64,000 bases of DNA from Bacillus sp. IITD106 (GCF_019459225.1 NZ_JAIAZY010000003.1:62001-126000); one strand, 5' to 3'. Positions 53,437 to 62,949 are shown, counted from the first letter of the stretch. The notes: generated from the letters alone by a model not told the origin. Program-made: numbers and translations.

Positions 53437-53885
53437 CAACTGCTTATTATTAATTCTGCAAATTTTCTACCATAATCTCTACATTTCAAAAGTTCTCCAT
53501 CATCTGGATAAACGTCTATTATTAGATTAGGAAGCAGTATATCTGCACCTACGTCCCTTATTTTTTCCGAAAAAAATTGTAAAGCAGCCCCATAGGTAGA
53601 TCCATAATAAGAATCTCCTGAGCCAAAAACAGCAGCCTTTTTTCCTAACAAATTTACGTGATCCAATTCCTCAAAGAAATCCATAAATTCATCGGGGATA
53701 TCGCCTTCCCACGTATATGTCCCAATTAAAAAACCGTCATAATCAAGTAAATCAGTCGGGATGGAGTCAAATGCTTCCTTAACAGTAAGTTCCACATTCA
53801 TTTGTTCCAACCCTTTGATTATTTCTTCCGCAAGTAATTCGGTGTTCCCAGTCATGCTCGTATATATTACAATAATTTTTGTCAT
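53436..53885 (-). CDS. Flavodoxin
   Basis: A 149-residue flavodoxin. The FMN phosphate loop is YTSMTGNTE near the N terminus; the ring is held by TYTWEGDIPDEF and GSGDSYYGSTYGAAL. It carries low-potential electrons, typically replacing ferredoxin under iron shortage. GTG 53894 and ATG 53885 are both possible; neither has a strong site. Similar to YkuN/YkuP of B. subtilis. Confidence 0.88.
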   Translation of the reverse strand: MTKIIVIYTSMTGNTELLAEEIIKGLEQMNVELTVKEAFDSIPTDLLDYDGFLIGTYTWEGDIPDEFMDFFEELDHVNLLGKKAAVFGSGDSYYGSTYGAALQFFSEKIRDVGADILLPNLIIDVYPDDGELLKCRDYGRKFAELIISS

Positions 53886-54049
53886 CTTTTTCACTCTTTC
53901 AATTTGTTCCTATCTCATTTTATCAAAAATGCTTGAAAAAATTATCACAATGATGTGAAGGATAAAGGGAGGTTTACAAAAATTGACACAAAAACTTTGA
54001 AATTATGTTAAGATTATTAAAAAATATCCATTTTTAAAAAGGAAGTAAA

Positions 54050-54628
54050 ATGAGAGAGATTCTTTTGTTTTTAGGGGCCTACGTAGTAGGAAACATTTTA
54101 ACAGGTTATGTTATAGCAAAGTTTTTTTATCAAAAAGATATTCATTTAGAAGGGAGTGGAAATGTAGGGGCACGGAACGCGGGCAGAATTTTTGGCAAAA
54201 AAGCTTTTGTCATCACGTTTTTAGGGGATGCCGGTAAAGGAGCTATCATAGTTTTGATTGCGAAATGGCTCGGATTCAGTGTGGAAGCTCAAGTTCTTGC
54301 ATTATTCTTTGTCGTACTCGGCCATATTTTTCCCGTACTATTTCATTTTAAAGGCGGGAAGGGCATGTCAACTTTTATAGGGGGACTTTTAGTGTTTGAT
54401 CCATTACTATTTTCTGCATTCGCAGGCGTCTTTATATTATCTTATTTCTTTTTTAAAAGTTTAACTCTATCCGGTATGACTGCAGTCCTTTTATTGCCGG
54501 CCATCATATATTTCTTTACATTTGACTTATATTTAATTCTTTTCGCAATTTTACTTTCTGCCATTGTTATTTTTGCACATCGGCAAAACATTAGAGATAA
54601 ATTTTTCAGTGAAAGGAACATCAGCTGA
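54050..54628 (+). CDS. PlsY-family glycerol-3-phosphate acyltransferase paralog
   Basis: A 192-residue membrane acyltransferase with about five segments. PlsY motifs are present: SGNVGARNAGR, and HIFPVLFHFKGGKGMSTFIGG. PlsY moves an acyl group from acyl-phosphate to glycerol 3-phosphate. The family motif is normally G-S-G-N-x-G-A-x-N-x-x-R, which matches, so it should be active. It shares one base with the following GNAT-aminotransferase fusion gene (TGATG), so the two are translationally coupled. A second plsY elsewhere is likely to be the housekeeping one. Confidence 0.85.
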   Translation: MREILLFLGAYVVGNILTGYVIAKFFYQKDIHLEGSGNVGARNAGRIFGKKAFVITFLGDAGKGAIIVLIAKWLGFSVEAQVLALFFVVLGHIFPVLFHFKGGKGMSTFIGGLLVFDPLLFSAFAGVFILSYFFFKSLTLSGMTAVLLLPAIIYFFTFDLYLILFAILLSAIVIFAHRQNIRDKFFSERNIS

Positions 54629-56223
54629 TGAGCTTGATTTATAAAATCGCTACTAAACAATCAGAATTTGAACAAATATTAAAACTAAATTACAGCACTT
54701 TTGTGGAAGAAATTCCTCAACATGAAGAAAATGAATCTCGTACGCTAATAGATAAGTTTCATGATGAAAATACATATATTGTCTGCATAAAAGACGAACA
54801 ACTAATTGGGATGATATGTGTACGAAGCAACCGTCCGTTTTCATTGGACGGAAAAATAGGCAAAGTAGAGCAGCATTTACCTGTGGTAGTTGAAAACCCT
54901 TGTGAAATTAGGCTTTTAGCTGTGGCCCCTGAATATCGAAATGGGAGAGCTTTTTTAGGCTTAGCACAGGCATTGATACGCTACTGCTTAAAATTAGGGT
55001 ATGATGCAGCACTTATTTCTGGTACAACACGAGAGCAAAAACTATATGGGCAAATGGGATTCCAGCCGTTTGCATATTTAACTGGCGATGAACATGCGGC
55101 GTTCCAGCCAATGTATCTTACAAAGGCAACTTTTGACGAAGGAATTGCCGGGAGAATCTTAAAGGAGCAGGTGAATTTTTTACCTGGACCAGCTACCATT
55201 TCCGAATCAGTAAAAGCAGCACTGTCGGCATCACCATTTTCACATAGATCAAAAGGCTTTGAAATTCTTCTGAAAGCCGTCCAAAAGAAACTAACTACAC
55301 TGGCCAACGCAAAGTATGTCCAAATTTTACATGGAACTGGCACTTTGGCTAATGATGTCGTAGCGGGACAATTGTCGTTGCTATCCGGAAAAGGGTTAAT
55401 TTTAGTCAATGGTGAGTTTGGAGAGCGGCTTGTCAATCATGCAGAACGATTTGGCCTTGATTTTGATGTTGTTAAAACAGAATGGGGTGCCCCTTTCCGT
55501 AAAGAGTGCATTGAAGCAGCTGTAAAAAGTGGTGTGCATCATTGGATATGGGCAGTTCACTGTGAAACATCTACTGGTGTTTTAAATGATATTGAGTTGC
55601 TTAAAGGCATTTGTGAATCATACAAATTACAGCTTTCTCTTGATTGTATTAGTTCAATTGGAGCGGTCCCGCTGAATTTAGAGGGTGTCTTATTTGCTTC
55701 TGGAGTCAGTGGAAAAGCATTGGCAAGTTATTCAGGTCTTTCATTCGTCTTCCATAATGAACCTGTCAATCCGAATAAAAATCTGCCAAGATATTTGGAT
55801 TTAGGAACCTATGAAGCAGCTGATGGCATTCCTTATTCTCAATCTTCTAATCTAGTAAGCGCGCTAGGTGAGGCGTTAAAAAGATATCAAAGCCCTGAAG
55901 TAGAGTATGAGATTATAAAACAGCGCTATGATTTGATAAGAAACGGCGTGGAGGAAGCGGGCTTAACGGTTTTATCTGGAAAAAATCATTCTGCTAGCCC
56001 AATCATGACGATTTTGCTGCCAAAAGAAATTTCTGCAAAAGAGCTAGGAGATAATTTATATTTGAATGGGTACAATCTTCATTACGAGAGTTCTTATTTA
56101 ATTGAAAGGAATTGGGTGCAGATTTCTTGTATTAATGACGTAGGAGAAAAAGACATTAGAAAAATGCTTTCCATTTTAAAAGGTCTTTGTATGGTGGATA
56201 GAGAGCCTTCTATCATTAGGTAA
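54628..56223 (+). CDS. Fusion of GNAT acyltransferase and class V aminotransferase
   Basis: A 531-residue two-domain protein. Residues 1 to about 175 are GNAT-like: LNYSTFVEEIPQHEE, IRLLAVAPEYRNGRAFLGLAQ (acyl-CoA loop) and LYGQMGFQPF. From about 183 to 520 is a class V PLP aminotransferase: VNFLPGPATISESVKAAL, QILHGTGTLANDVVAG, HCETSTGVLND, LSLDCISSIGAVPL, and the probable PLP lysine in SGVSGKALASYSG. The N-terminal part resembles acyl-amino-acid synthase type GNATs more than small-molecule acetylases. Coupled to a PlsY paralog; joint role in lipid or acyl-amine synthesis is an inference. Confidence 0.8.
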   Translation: MSLIYKIATKQSEFEQILKLNYSTFVEEIPQHEENESRTLIDKFHDENTYIVCIKDEQLIGMICVRSNRPFSLDGKIGKVEQHLPVVVENPCEIRLLAVAPEYRNGRAFLGLAQALIRYCLKLGYDAALISGTTREQKLYGQMGFQPFAYLTGDEHAAFQPMYLTKATFDEGIAGRILKEQVNFLPGPATISESVKAALSASPFSHRSKGFEILLKAVQKKLTTLANAKYVQILHGTGTLANDVVAGQLSLLSGKGLILVNGEFGERLVNHAERFGLDFDVVKTEWGAPFRKECIEAAVKSGVHHWIWAVHCETSTGVLNDIELLKGICESYKLQLSLDCISSIGAVPLNLEGVLFASGVSGKALASYSGLSFVFHNEPVNPNKNLPRYLDLGTYEAADGIPYSQSSNLVSALGEALKRYQSPEVEYEIIKQRYDLIRNGVEEAGLTVLSGKNHSASPIMTILLPKEISAKELGDNLYLNGYNLHYESSYLIERNWVQISCINDVGEKDIRKMLSILKGLCMVDREPSIIR

Positions 56224-56229
56224 AAAATT

Positions 56230-56254
56230 GAACTGCACCTCTGAGGCGCAGTTC
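56230..56254. terminator. Bidirectional terminator
   Basis: GAACTGCACCT and AGGCGCAGTTC pair with one mismatch around CTG, between the fusion gene and the convergent yfkK. Confidence 0.85.
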
Positions 56255-56255
56255 T

Positions 56256-56510
56256 TTATTTTACTTTTCTTAATCGACCGAGCTCTTCAGCCAATGCTTG
56301 CATTTCACTCGGGCTAAAATTGTCTTTTTTCATAACCATTTCATAGATTTCATGTAATTCCTCATACATTTCAGAATCCATACTATCTGATTTAATTGCT
56401 CCTATATTAACCATCTTCATCTTCGTAACAATTTCATTGACCATAAATTCAATATTTTCAGGGTTATTTTTTGATAAATCCATATATCTTTCATCCTCTC
56501 TGTCGTCCAT
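56256..56510 (-). CDS. yfkK: DUF1128 protein YfkK
   Basis: A small soluble helical protein matching B. subtilis YfkK: NPENIEFMVNEIVTKMKMVNIGAIKSD, EELHEIYEMVMKKDNFSPSEM, QALAEELGRLRKVK. Start may be ATG 56510 (MDDRED), 84 residues, with AAAGGA in a palindrome upstream, or ATG 56483 (MDLSKN), 75 residues, with AGAGAGG. The usual family length is about 71 residues, favouring the inner start. It opens the conserved yfk block. Confidence 0.85.
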   Translation of the reverse strand: MDDREDERYMDLSKNNPENIEFMVNEIVTKMKMVNIGAIKSDSMDSEMYEELHEIYEMVMKKDNFSPSEMQALAEELGRLRKVK

Positions 56511-56541
56511 AATACTTATCCTTTCATGTAGGATAAGTATT
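56511..56541. promoter_or_regulatory. Perfect 12-bp inverted repeat before yfkK
   Basis: AATACTTATCCT (56511-56522) and AGGATAAGTATT (56530-56541) flank a seven-base spacer, abutting the ATG at 56510 on the minus strand. It could be an operator or an RNA hairpin that hides the AAGGA ribosome binding site of the outer start. Confidence 0.7.
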
Positions 56542-56549
56542 GTCAAGAA

Positions 56550-56585
56550 CAAAAGCGGAAGGCGCCCGTTCAGCGACGTACATAC
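56550..56585. repeat. Single copy of a GC-rich Bacillaceae intergenic repeat
   Basis: AAAAGCGGAAGGCGCC followed by CGTTCAGCGACG stands out by GC content in an AT-rich spacer. It matches from memory a dispersed repeat found in many Bacillus-group intergenic regions. Only one truncated copy is in the window. Confidence 0.55.
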
Positions 56586-56671
56586 TTTTTACTTTATTTT
56601 ATTTAATGTTTTATAGCACTTTAGAAAGGTAAAACATATACAAAGCATGACTAAGAGATTGAGGTGGTAAT

Positions 56672-57526
56672 GTGGGAAAGGCAAGATTAAAAATGAGAAA
56701 AGAAAAAAATAAACTAATGAAATTTATGAAACCTTTGATTCGAAAAATATTAGATAATGATGTTACTGGAATGGCAGCACAACTAGCTTATTTCTTTTTG
56801 CTCTCCCTATTCCCATTACTCTTTTTTATTGTTACCCTGCTTCCGTTTACTCCTTTAACACAGCAGGACATATTTAATTTAATTAAGGATGTTGCTCCAT
56901 CTGAAACAATCTCGATGATTGAAAAGACACTTAATGAAATTATGCAAAATCGAAGCGGCGGCTTATTGACAGTTGGTATTATTGGGACACTTTGGTCTGC
57001 ATCAAATGGAATGAATGCATTGATGAAATCCTTGAATCGCGCCTATGACGTAAAGGAAAAACGTCCATTTTATGTTGCAAGATCACTCGCTATAGCATTT
57101 ACTATTGCAATGATTTTCGTCTTTATCCTTGCGTTACTGCTTCCTGTGTTTGGAAAACAAATAGGGATATTCCTATTTTCAACATTAGGTTTTTCAGACG
57201 TTTTTTTAAAAGTTTGGGGAGTAATCCGCTGGGCACTTAGTCCTGTCATATTGTTCATTGTTTTTCTTGCAATTTATTATTTGGCCCCAAGCATTAAAAT
57301 AAGATGCATTACCGCTGTTCCCGGAGCGATTTTTTCGAGTATAGGGTGGATCATAGTCTCACTCGGATTTTCCTTTTATATTTCTCACTTTGGCAACTAT
57401 TCAGCCACGTATGGAAGTATTGGAGGAATCATTGTATTGATGCTTTGGTTTTATATCACCGGCTTTATTATTATGGTTGGTGGAGAAATAAACTCCCTTA
57501 TTTCCAGAGGAAAAGATAAGTGTTAA
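56672..57526 (+). CDS. yfkH: YihY/BrkB-family membrane protein (YfkH)
   Basis: A 284-residue protein with six membrane segments. Family blocks are DVTGMAAQLAYFFLLSLFPLLFF, IGTLWSASNGMNALMKSLNRAYDV, YYLAPSIKIRCITAVPGAIFSSIGWI, and IIVLMLWFYITGFIIMVGGEINS. The family was once called RNase BN by mistake; its function is unknown. The start is GTG 56672 with GAGGTGG upstream. It keeps the gene order of B. subtilis. Confidence 0.88.
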   Translation: MGKARLKMRKEKNKLMKFMKPLIRKILDNDVTGMAAQLAYFFLLSLFPLLFFIVTLLPFTPLTQQDIFNLIKDVAPSETISMIEKTLNEIMQNRSGGLLTVGIIGTLWSASNGMNALMKSLNRAYDVKEKRPFYVARSLAIAFTIAMIFVFILALLLPVFGKQIGIFLFSTLGFSDVFLKVWGVIRWALSPVILFIVFLAIYYLAPSIKIRCITAVPGAIFSSIGWIIVSLGFSFYISHFGNYSATYGSIGGIIVLMLWFYITGFIIMVGGEINSLISRGKDKC

Positions 57527-57699
57527 ATGAATGGAATTACGGTTATATTGTATAAACTAACGAAGCATTTGGAAAGATTAGGGGGATACGCTATCTAAAT
57601 ATGATCGTAGTTAGACAGTTAATAACATCCACTCGTGATTAAGATGTATCATGCAACTAGCCTGCACGTTTTTTATGAACTTGAGAGGAATGGAATGCG

Positions 57700-58758
57700 T
57701 TGGTAAATAGAATTTTTCTTATTGTCGTTATCATTGGTTTTCCTTTAATTTTTATCGGCTCGTTATTGAAGTTTCCAAGCATATTGATATTTGGTCTGTC
57801 ATGCATTACGATTATCGGCCTTTCCGGTTTTATTGGGAGGGCTACTGAAAGTTTGACGATTGTAGCAGGTCCACGGATTGGCGGATTATTGAATGCTACG
57901 TTCGGAAATGCGGTAGAGTTAATTATTTCCATCTTCTCTTTAAAGGCCGGTCTTATCGGTGTTGTGCTTGCTTCTTTAACAGGCTCCGTAATCGGAAATC
58001 TTCTACTTGTAATGGGGTTATCCTTTTTTGTTGGAGGGTTGAAGTTTAAACGACAAAATTTCAATGTGTTTGATGCAAGACATAATTCTGGGCTGCTCAT
58101 GTTTGCGGTCATTGTTGCTTTTATTATTCCGGAGTTATTTTCTAAAAATATGAGTGATGCTAAAACCATTACGTTGAGTATTGGTGTATCGATTATTATG
58201 ATTATTCTCTATATTGCTGCTTTGTTCTTTAAGTTAGTTACTCATCGAGGCGTCTACAACACTAAAGAATCTAAAGAAAATATTGAGCATGAGGAACCTG
58301 AGTGGGGAAAAAGTAAAGCCATTCTCATTTTGGGTCTTTCTACATTGGCGGTAGCATATACTTCCGAAAAACTTGTTCACACCTTTCATGAAGTAGGAGA
58401 AAAGTTTGGTTGGAGCGAGCTATTCATTGGGGTAATCATCGTAGCCATTGTTGGAAATGCCGCAGAACACGCTTCAGCAATATTAATGGCTTTCAAAGAT
58501 AAAATGGATGTTGCAGTGGAAATTGCAGTAGGGTCGACTCTTCAAATCGCCATGTTTGTTGCACCCATTCTCGTCATTGTATCTTTGTTTTTTCCTATTT
58601 CCATGCCACTCGTCTTCACGTTGCCTGAAGTGATAGCAATGGCTACATCTGTCCTATTGACGATTGTAATTGTTAATGATGGAGAATCAAACTGGTTTGA
58701 AGGTGCAACCTTGCTAGCAGCCTATTTTATCATGGGAATCGGTTTTTATTTGTTGTGA
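57700..58758 (+). CDS. chaA: Calcium/proton antiporter (ChaA, YfkE)
   Basis: A 352-residue CAX-family antiporter with eleven membrane segments. The two inverted alpha repeats are GLLNATFGNAVELIISIFSLKAG and IVGNAAEHASAILMAFKDKMDVAVEIAVGSTLQIAMFV, each with the acidic transport residue. It expels calcium in exchange for protons. The only usable start is TTG 57700, with GAGAGG rather far upstream. Order yfkH-yfkE-yfkD is conserved. Confidence 0.9.
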   Translation: MVNRIFLIVVIIGFPLIFIGSLLKFPSILIFGLSCITIIGLSGFIGRATESLTIVAGPRIGGLLNATFGNAVELIISIFSLKAGLIGVVLASLTGSVIGNLLLVMGLSFFVGGLKFKRQNFNVFDARHNSGLLMFAVIVAFIIPELFSKNMSDAKTITLSIGVSIIMIILYIAALFFKLVTHRGVYNTKESKENIEHEEPEWGKSKAILILGLSTLAVAYTSEKLVHTFHEVGEKFGWSELFIGVIIVAIVGNAAEHASAILMAFKDKMDVAVEIAVGSTLQIAMFVAPILVIVSLFFPISMPLVFTLPEVIAMATSVLLTIVIVNDGESNWFEGATLLAAYFIMGIGFYLL

Positions 58759-58790
58759 AGTGGATAAACAGACAACTTTAAGAAAAACAT

Positions 58791-58820
58791 AAAGGCAAAT
58801 GATGAAAGGAGTTTGCCTTT
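58791..58820 (+). promoter_or_regulatory. Hairpin with the ribosome binding site in its loop, before yfkD
   Basis: AAAGGCAAA (58791-58799) and TTTGCCTTT (58812-58820) form a perfect 9-bp stem abutting the ATG at 58821, with GAAAGGAG in the 12-base loop. It could end chaA transcription or tune yfkD translation. Confidence 0.6.
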
Positions 58821-59618
58821 ATGAAACAATATCGCTATGGATTGCAGTTAATGATCATATTACTCTTAATTTTTTTAGGACCTGCCGAATTTTCATTTGC
58901 AAAAGGGCAACAAAAAGGATCCATTCAACTGCCATCATCTGTGGTAAATATAGCAAAAGAAAATACAGTACCAAATGAAATGGAAGATTTAATCTACTTA
59001 AAACCAAGCAATTTTACAAAAGAATTGTTCAAGTCATCAAATGAAGCAATTGACAATCCGAATTTAATTCGTATATTAAACGAGTCCTCCATTAATAAGT
59101 CCCCGCTCTCAATCGGAATGCGCGCAACGATTTATATGGGGGAATGGCCATTAAATTACAAATCCGCTGAAACAATTCCAAATTGGCAATATCAAAAAAT
59201 AAACACGAATGTTTACGATAACACTGCTGGGAAAATAAACCACCAAATTAACTACGTTCAACAAGCACAGAAGAGGGTTAAAGGCGGCTTAACGGGTCAA
59301 GTTCCCCATTCAGAAGATGTACAAAAAATGATGCTTATTAAAGCAATGGAAAAAACAAATCTACCCGTTGCGACAGAAACAGTTATTGGCGCAGGCACGA
59401 AGCACTCTCAAATTTACAATGTTCATCCAAAGCGAGTCGGCTATTTACACGCATATGTGCCAGCTCTTATAGAAAAAGGTGAAGTAACATATGGAGAAGT
59501 ATACTTAGTCATTCGAGGAACACAACGAAAAATCGCCGTCAAAAACGTAACCTCACAAAAAATCGGCGCATGGCTCCCAATCCAAGACCACCTCTCCTTC
59601 TCCTTCACCGCTAATTAA
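58821..59618 (+). CDS. yfkD: YfkD-family exported protein
   Basis: A 265-residue protein with an N-terminal signal peptide (cleavage near SFAKG) and family blocks GMRATIYMGEWPLNYKSAET, NWQYQKINTN, and VPALIEKGEVTYGEVYLVIRG. The function is unknown; expression in forespores is known for the neighbours. The C-terminal stop is followed within 4 bp by a 15-bp repeat ending in a palindrome. Confidence 0.85.
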   Translation: MKQYRYGLQLMIILLLIFLGPAEFSFAKGQQKGSIQLPSSVVNIAKENTVPNEMEDLIYLKPSNFTKELFKSSNEAIDNPNLIRILNESSINKSPLSIGMRATIYMGEWPLNYKSAETIPNWQYQKINTNVYDNTAGKINHQINYVQQAQKRVKGGLTGQVPHSEDVQKMMLIKAMEKTNLPVATETVIGAGTKHSQIYNVHPKRVGYLHAYVPALIEKGEVTYGEVYLVIRGTQRKIAVKNVTSQKIGAWLPIQDHLSFSFTAN

Positions 59619-59621
59619 AGT

Positions 59622-59700
59622 GGGGACAGGTCCAAAGGGGACAGGTTCAAAGGGGACGGGTCCAAAAGGGACAGGTTCAATTGAGCCTGTCCCTTTTATT
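59622..59700. repeat. 15-bp GGGGACAGGT repeats ending in a palindrome
   Basis: Three 15-16 bp units beginning GGGGACAGGTCCAAA (59622, 59637, 59652) lead to GGGACAGGTTCAA-TTGAGCCTGTCCC (59668-59693), a palindrome with one mismatch and a T run after it. Such GGGGACAGGTTC elements are scattered through Bacillaceae genomes and resemble REP-type palindromes mobilised by IS200-like transposases. No such transposase is in the window. It doubles as the yfkD terminator. Confidence 0.75.
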
Positions 59701-59764
59701 GTCAGGAATGTTTTTTTGAGGATGGAAAAATCTAAAGGAAAAGAGTGAAAGGTGGAAGGTGAAA

Positions 59765-60562
59765 ATGAAGAAGTGGCTGTTAATTTTACCAACTCTGTTT
59801 CTTATATTTTTTCATGCTGGGAATACTCATGCTATTTCTAATAAACCGATTCATTGGGGATTTAAAAAAGGGGCGAATGAGAAGCAAGCAGATGCTGGAG
59901 AGCAATATGATAAGCTTCTTGAAAAATATGGAGCTTTTTATAAGGGGAGCCCTGACGAAAAAATTTTATATTTAACATTTGATAATGGATACGAAAATGG
60001 TTATACCGCAAAAATTTTAGATGTTTTGAAAAAGGAAAAAGTTCCGGCTACGTTTTTTGTTACGGGACATTACTTAGAGAGTTCTCCTGAATTATCGAAA
60101 CGGATGGCAGATGAAGGGCATATTATTGGTAACCATTCATGGAGTCATCCGGATATGACCCAAATTAGTGACGAAAAAATAAAATTAGAGCTTGCAAAAG
60201 TGAAGGAAGAAACCAGAAAAGTTACGGGGCAGTCGAATATGCAGTATTTACGTCCGCCACGAGGAATTTTAAGTGAACGCACCCTTAAAGTAGCACAAGA
60301 TGCGGGGTATGTTCATGTGTTGTGGTCGTTAGCGTTTAAAGACTGGCAAATTAACCAGCAAAAAGGCTGGAAGTACGCCTATGACAATATTATGGCACAG
60401 GTCCATCCAGGTGCAGTCATGTTATTGCACACTGTTTCCAAAGATAATGCAGATGCGTTGGAAAAAGTAATCAAAGATTTAAAAAAACGTGGGTATGTTT
60501 TTAAAAGTCTTGATGACTATATGCTGAAGGAAAAAGTGAAGAATCCAATTATAGCTCATTAA
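59765..60562 (+). CDS. pdaA: Spore-cortex delta-lactam de-N-acetylase PdaA
   Basis: A 265-residue NodB-type polysaccharide deacetylase with a signal peptide (about 1-23). Motif 1 is LYLTFDNGYENGY (the second Asp usual in the family is replaced by Asn in the PdaA group), motif 2 is GNHSWSHPD, and RPPRG and LLHTVS follow. It removes the acetyl group from muramic acid in the spore cortex and is required for germination. GTG 59759 is alternative; ATG 59765 (MKKWLLI) follows AAGGTG. Confidence 0.92.
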   Translation: MKKWLLILPTLFLIFFHAGNTHAISNKPIHWGFKKGANEKQADAGEQYDKLLEKYGAFYKGSPDEKILYLTFDNGYENGYTAKILDVLKKEKVPATFFVTGHYLESSPELSKRMADEGHIIGNHSWSHPDMTQISDEKIKLELAKVKEETRKVTGQSNMQYLRPPRGILSERTLKVAQDAGYVHVLWSLAFKDWQINQQKGWKYAYDNIMAQVHPGAVMLLHTVSKDNADALEKVIKDLKKRGYVFKSLDDYMLKEKVKNPIIAH

Positions 60563-60667
60563 CGTATTTTTCAACTACGCCAACTAGAGTTTCAATTTAT
60601 GCAAGTGAAAAAACTCCCCCCGCGATGGTATAATGAATAAACATTTAACCATTCGGGGGAGATTTTA

Positions 60668-61558
60668 ATGTGGCGAGAAAAAATAGAGTTTTCCGGCCCA
60701 TATGATTTTGATTTGGCGTTAAGTAGATTGTCAATGGATCCGCTAAATATTGTGAACCTAATAAATCGTTCCGTTAAAGTTCCTATTTATCATGCAACGC
60801 CTGAAGTGGCGACGGTGCAGGCAATTGGATCAACAGACGAACCATCATTTCTTGTCAGTGGTCAAAATGATCAAACAAAATTAAAGGTCATAGAAAAAAT
60901 TTCCGAAATCTTTCAATGGAACACGTCCTTAGCTGAAATTCAGAAGCACTTTTTAACAACATCATTAAATAAAATCTTCGAAGATCATCGAGGAACACCA
61001 ATTGTATTAGATTTTTTACCATTTACAACGTTAGTAAAATCGATTATTCATCAACAAGTGAATATGAAATTTGCTATTTCGTTGACGGAAAGTTTCGTTA
61101 AAACATTTGGCTTCCACATTGACGATGTTTATTTTTATCCGTTACCAGAGACAATCGCTAATATGGAACCAGAGATGTTAAGATCATTAAAATTTAGTCA
61201 GCGAAAAGCGGAATATGTAATAGAACTCGCTAAACAAATTGTAAATGGCGAAATAAATTTAGAACAATTGTCAAAGCTGTCTGATGAAGAGATTATGAAA
61301 GAATTGATAAAAATTCGTGGAGTCGGCCCATGGACCGTTCAATGTTTCCTTTTATTCGGTCTAGGAAGACCCAATCTATTTCCTCTTGCGGATATAGGTT
61401 TACAAAACGCGATTAAAGAACTATACGGGCTTGATCGAAAGCCTACAAAAGAAGAAATGCTGGAATATAGCAGCGAATGGCATCCATACTTAAGTTATGC
61501 CTCCCTCTATCTATGGAGAAGTATTGAACCGCCCAGCAAAGAAATAATAGTAGAATGA
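60668..61558 (+). CDS. yfjP: DNA-3-methyladenine glycosylase (AlkA type, YfjP)
   Basis: A 296-residue base-excision repair glycosylase. The helix-hairpin-helix and catalytic aspartate lie in [36 protein letters not shown]. The N-terminal part is AlkA-like, and [18 protein letters not shown] is the substrate-pocket helix. It removes alkylated bases. GGGGGAG precedes the ATG, and it overlaps the next gene by four bases. Confidence 0.92.
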   Translation: MWREKIEFSGPYDFDLALSRLSMDPLNIVNLINRSVKVPIYHATPEVATVQAIGSTDEPSFLVSGQNDQTKLKVIEKISEIFQWNTSLAEIQKHFLTTSLNKIFEDHRGTPIVLDFLPFTTLVKSIIHQQVNMKFAISLTESFVKTFGFHIDDVYFYPLPETIANMEPEMLRSLKFSQRKAEYVIELAKQIVNGEINLEQLSKLSDEEIMKELIKIRGVGPWTVQCFLLFGLGRPNLFPLADIGLQNAIKELYGLDRKPTKEEMLEYSSEWHPYLSYASLYLWRSIEPPSKEIIVE

Positions 61559-62949
61559 GTGATTATATGACAAAAGAGAATGAAACGATAATCAAAGTAA
61601 ATCAACAATTCCCCCTTACAATAAAGCGTCTTGGAATCAATGGTGAAGGCGTTGGCTATTTTAAAAAGAAGGTTGTTTTCGTTCCTGGAGCACTACCTGG
61701 TGAAGAAGTTGTTGTGGAAGTTGTAAAAGTCCATCCTAAATTTTCTGAAGCCATCGTAAAAAAAGTCAGAAAAAGATCGCCATTTCGAGTAAAAGCACCT
61801 TGCCCCGTATACGAGCAATGCGGCGGCTGTCAGCTTCAGCATTTACGCTATGATCAACAGTTAAAAGAAAAACGTGATATCTTAATACAGGCACTTGAAA
61901 GACATACGAAATTCAATGTCGAAGATCTAGATATCCGTGAAACCATTGGTATGGAAGATCCATGGAAATATCGTAATAAAAGCCAATTTCAATTGCGAGA
62001 AATGAACGGAAGAATTGTGGCAGGGCTTTACAGTATGAATTCCCACCGACTAATCAGTGTACCTGAGTGCATCGTACAGCATCCTGCAACCAATAAAGTG
62101 AATAATGCGATAAAGCAAATTTTTGAAGACTTCAAGGTCCCTATTTTTAATGAAAAAACTAAAAAAGGAATAGTGAAAACGATCGTTACTCGCGTAGGAG
62201 TACAAACTGGACAAGTTCAAGTTGTCATCGTGACAGCAGGGGAAAAACTTCCACGTAAAGAAATGATTGCAGAAGAAATAAAAAAACGTCTACCCGAAGT
62301 CGTTTCGGTCATGCAAAATATTAACCCAAAACAAACATCACTCGTTTTCGGAGAAAAAACGCTTAATATTACGGGAAAAGAATTCATTGACGAGAAAATG
62401 AATGAATTCACTTATGAACTTTCAGCGCGTGCCTTTTTTCAATTAAATCCGGAACAAACAGTAAAACTTTATAATGAAGTAAAAAAAGCCGCTGCCCTCA
62501 CCGGAAAGGAAAAAATTGTCGATGCCTATTGTGGTTCTGGAACCATTGGATTATGGCTGTCTGAGGGTGCTGCCGAAATTCGTGGCATGGATATAATTCC
62601 AGAATCAATTGAAGACGCAAAGAAAAATGCTTTGAAACATGGTATCCATAACGCTAAGTACGAAACCGGAAAAGCAGAAGATATATTACCAAAATGGTTA
62701 ACACAAGGATGGCGTCCAGACGTCATTATTGTAGACCCACCACGCACAGGCTGCGATTCGAAGTTTTTACAAACTCTTTTAAAAATAAAACCAAAGAAAT
62801 TCATTTATGTATCCTGCAATCCTTCTACATTGGCAAAAGATTTACAAGCCATCAGCCACATGTATGAAGTGAAGTATATTCAGCCATTGGATATGTTTCC
62901 TCAGACTGCACATGTGGAGAGCTGTTCACTACTTGTAAGGAAAGAGTAA
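61555..62949 (+). CDS. rlmCD: 23S rRNA (uracil-5)-methyltransferase RlmCD
   Basis: A 464-residue RumA-family enzyme methylating U747 and U1939 of 23S rRNA in B. subtilis. It has an N-terminal TRAM domain ([21 protein letters not shown]), an iron-sulfur cluster with [11 protein letters not shown], the SAM site [20 protein letters not shown], and the catalytic cysteine in [15 protein letters not shown] 61555 overlaps the yfjP stop; ATG 61567 is an alternative start. Confidence 0.93.
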   Translation: MSDYMTKENETIIKVNQQFPLTIKRLGINGEGVGYFKKKVVFVPGALPGEEVVVEVVKVHPKFSEAIVKKVRKRSPFRVKAPCPVYEQCGGCQLQHLRYDQQLKEKRDILIQALERHTKFNVEDLDIRETIGMEDPWKYRNKSQFQLREMNGRIVAGLYSMNSHRLISVPECIVQHPATNKVNNAIKQIFEDFKVPIFNEKTKKGIVKTIVTRVGVQTGQVQVVIVTAGEKLPRKEMIAEEIKKRLPEVVSVMQNINPKQTSLVFGEKTLNITGKEFIDEKMNEFTYELSARAFFQLNPEQTVKLYNEVKKAAALTGKEKIVDAYCGSGTIGLWLSEGAAEIRGMDIIPESIEDAKKNALKHGIHNAKYETGKAEDILPKWLTQGWRPDVIIVDPPRTGCDSKFLQTLLKIKPKKFIYVSCNPSTLAKDLQAISHMYEVKYIQPLDMFPQTAHVESCSLLVRKE

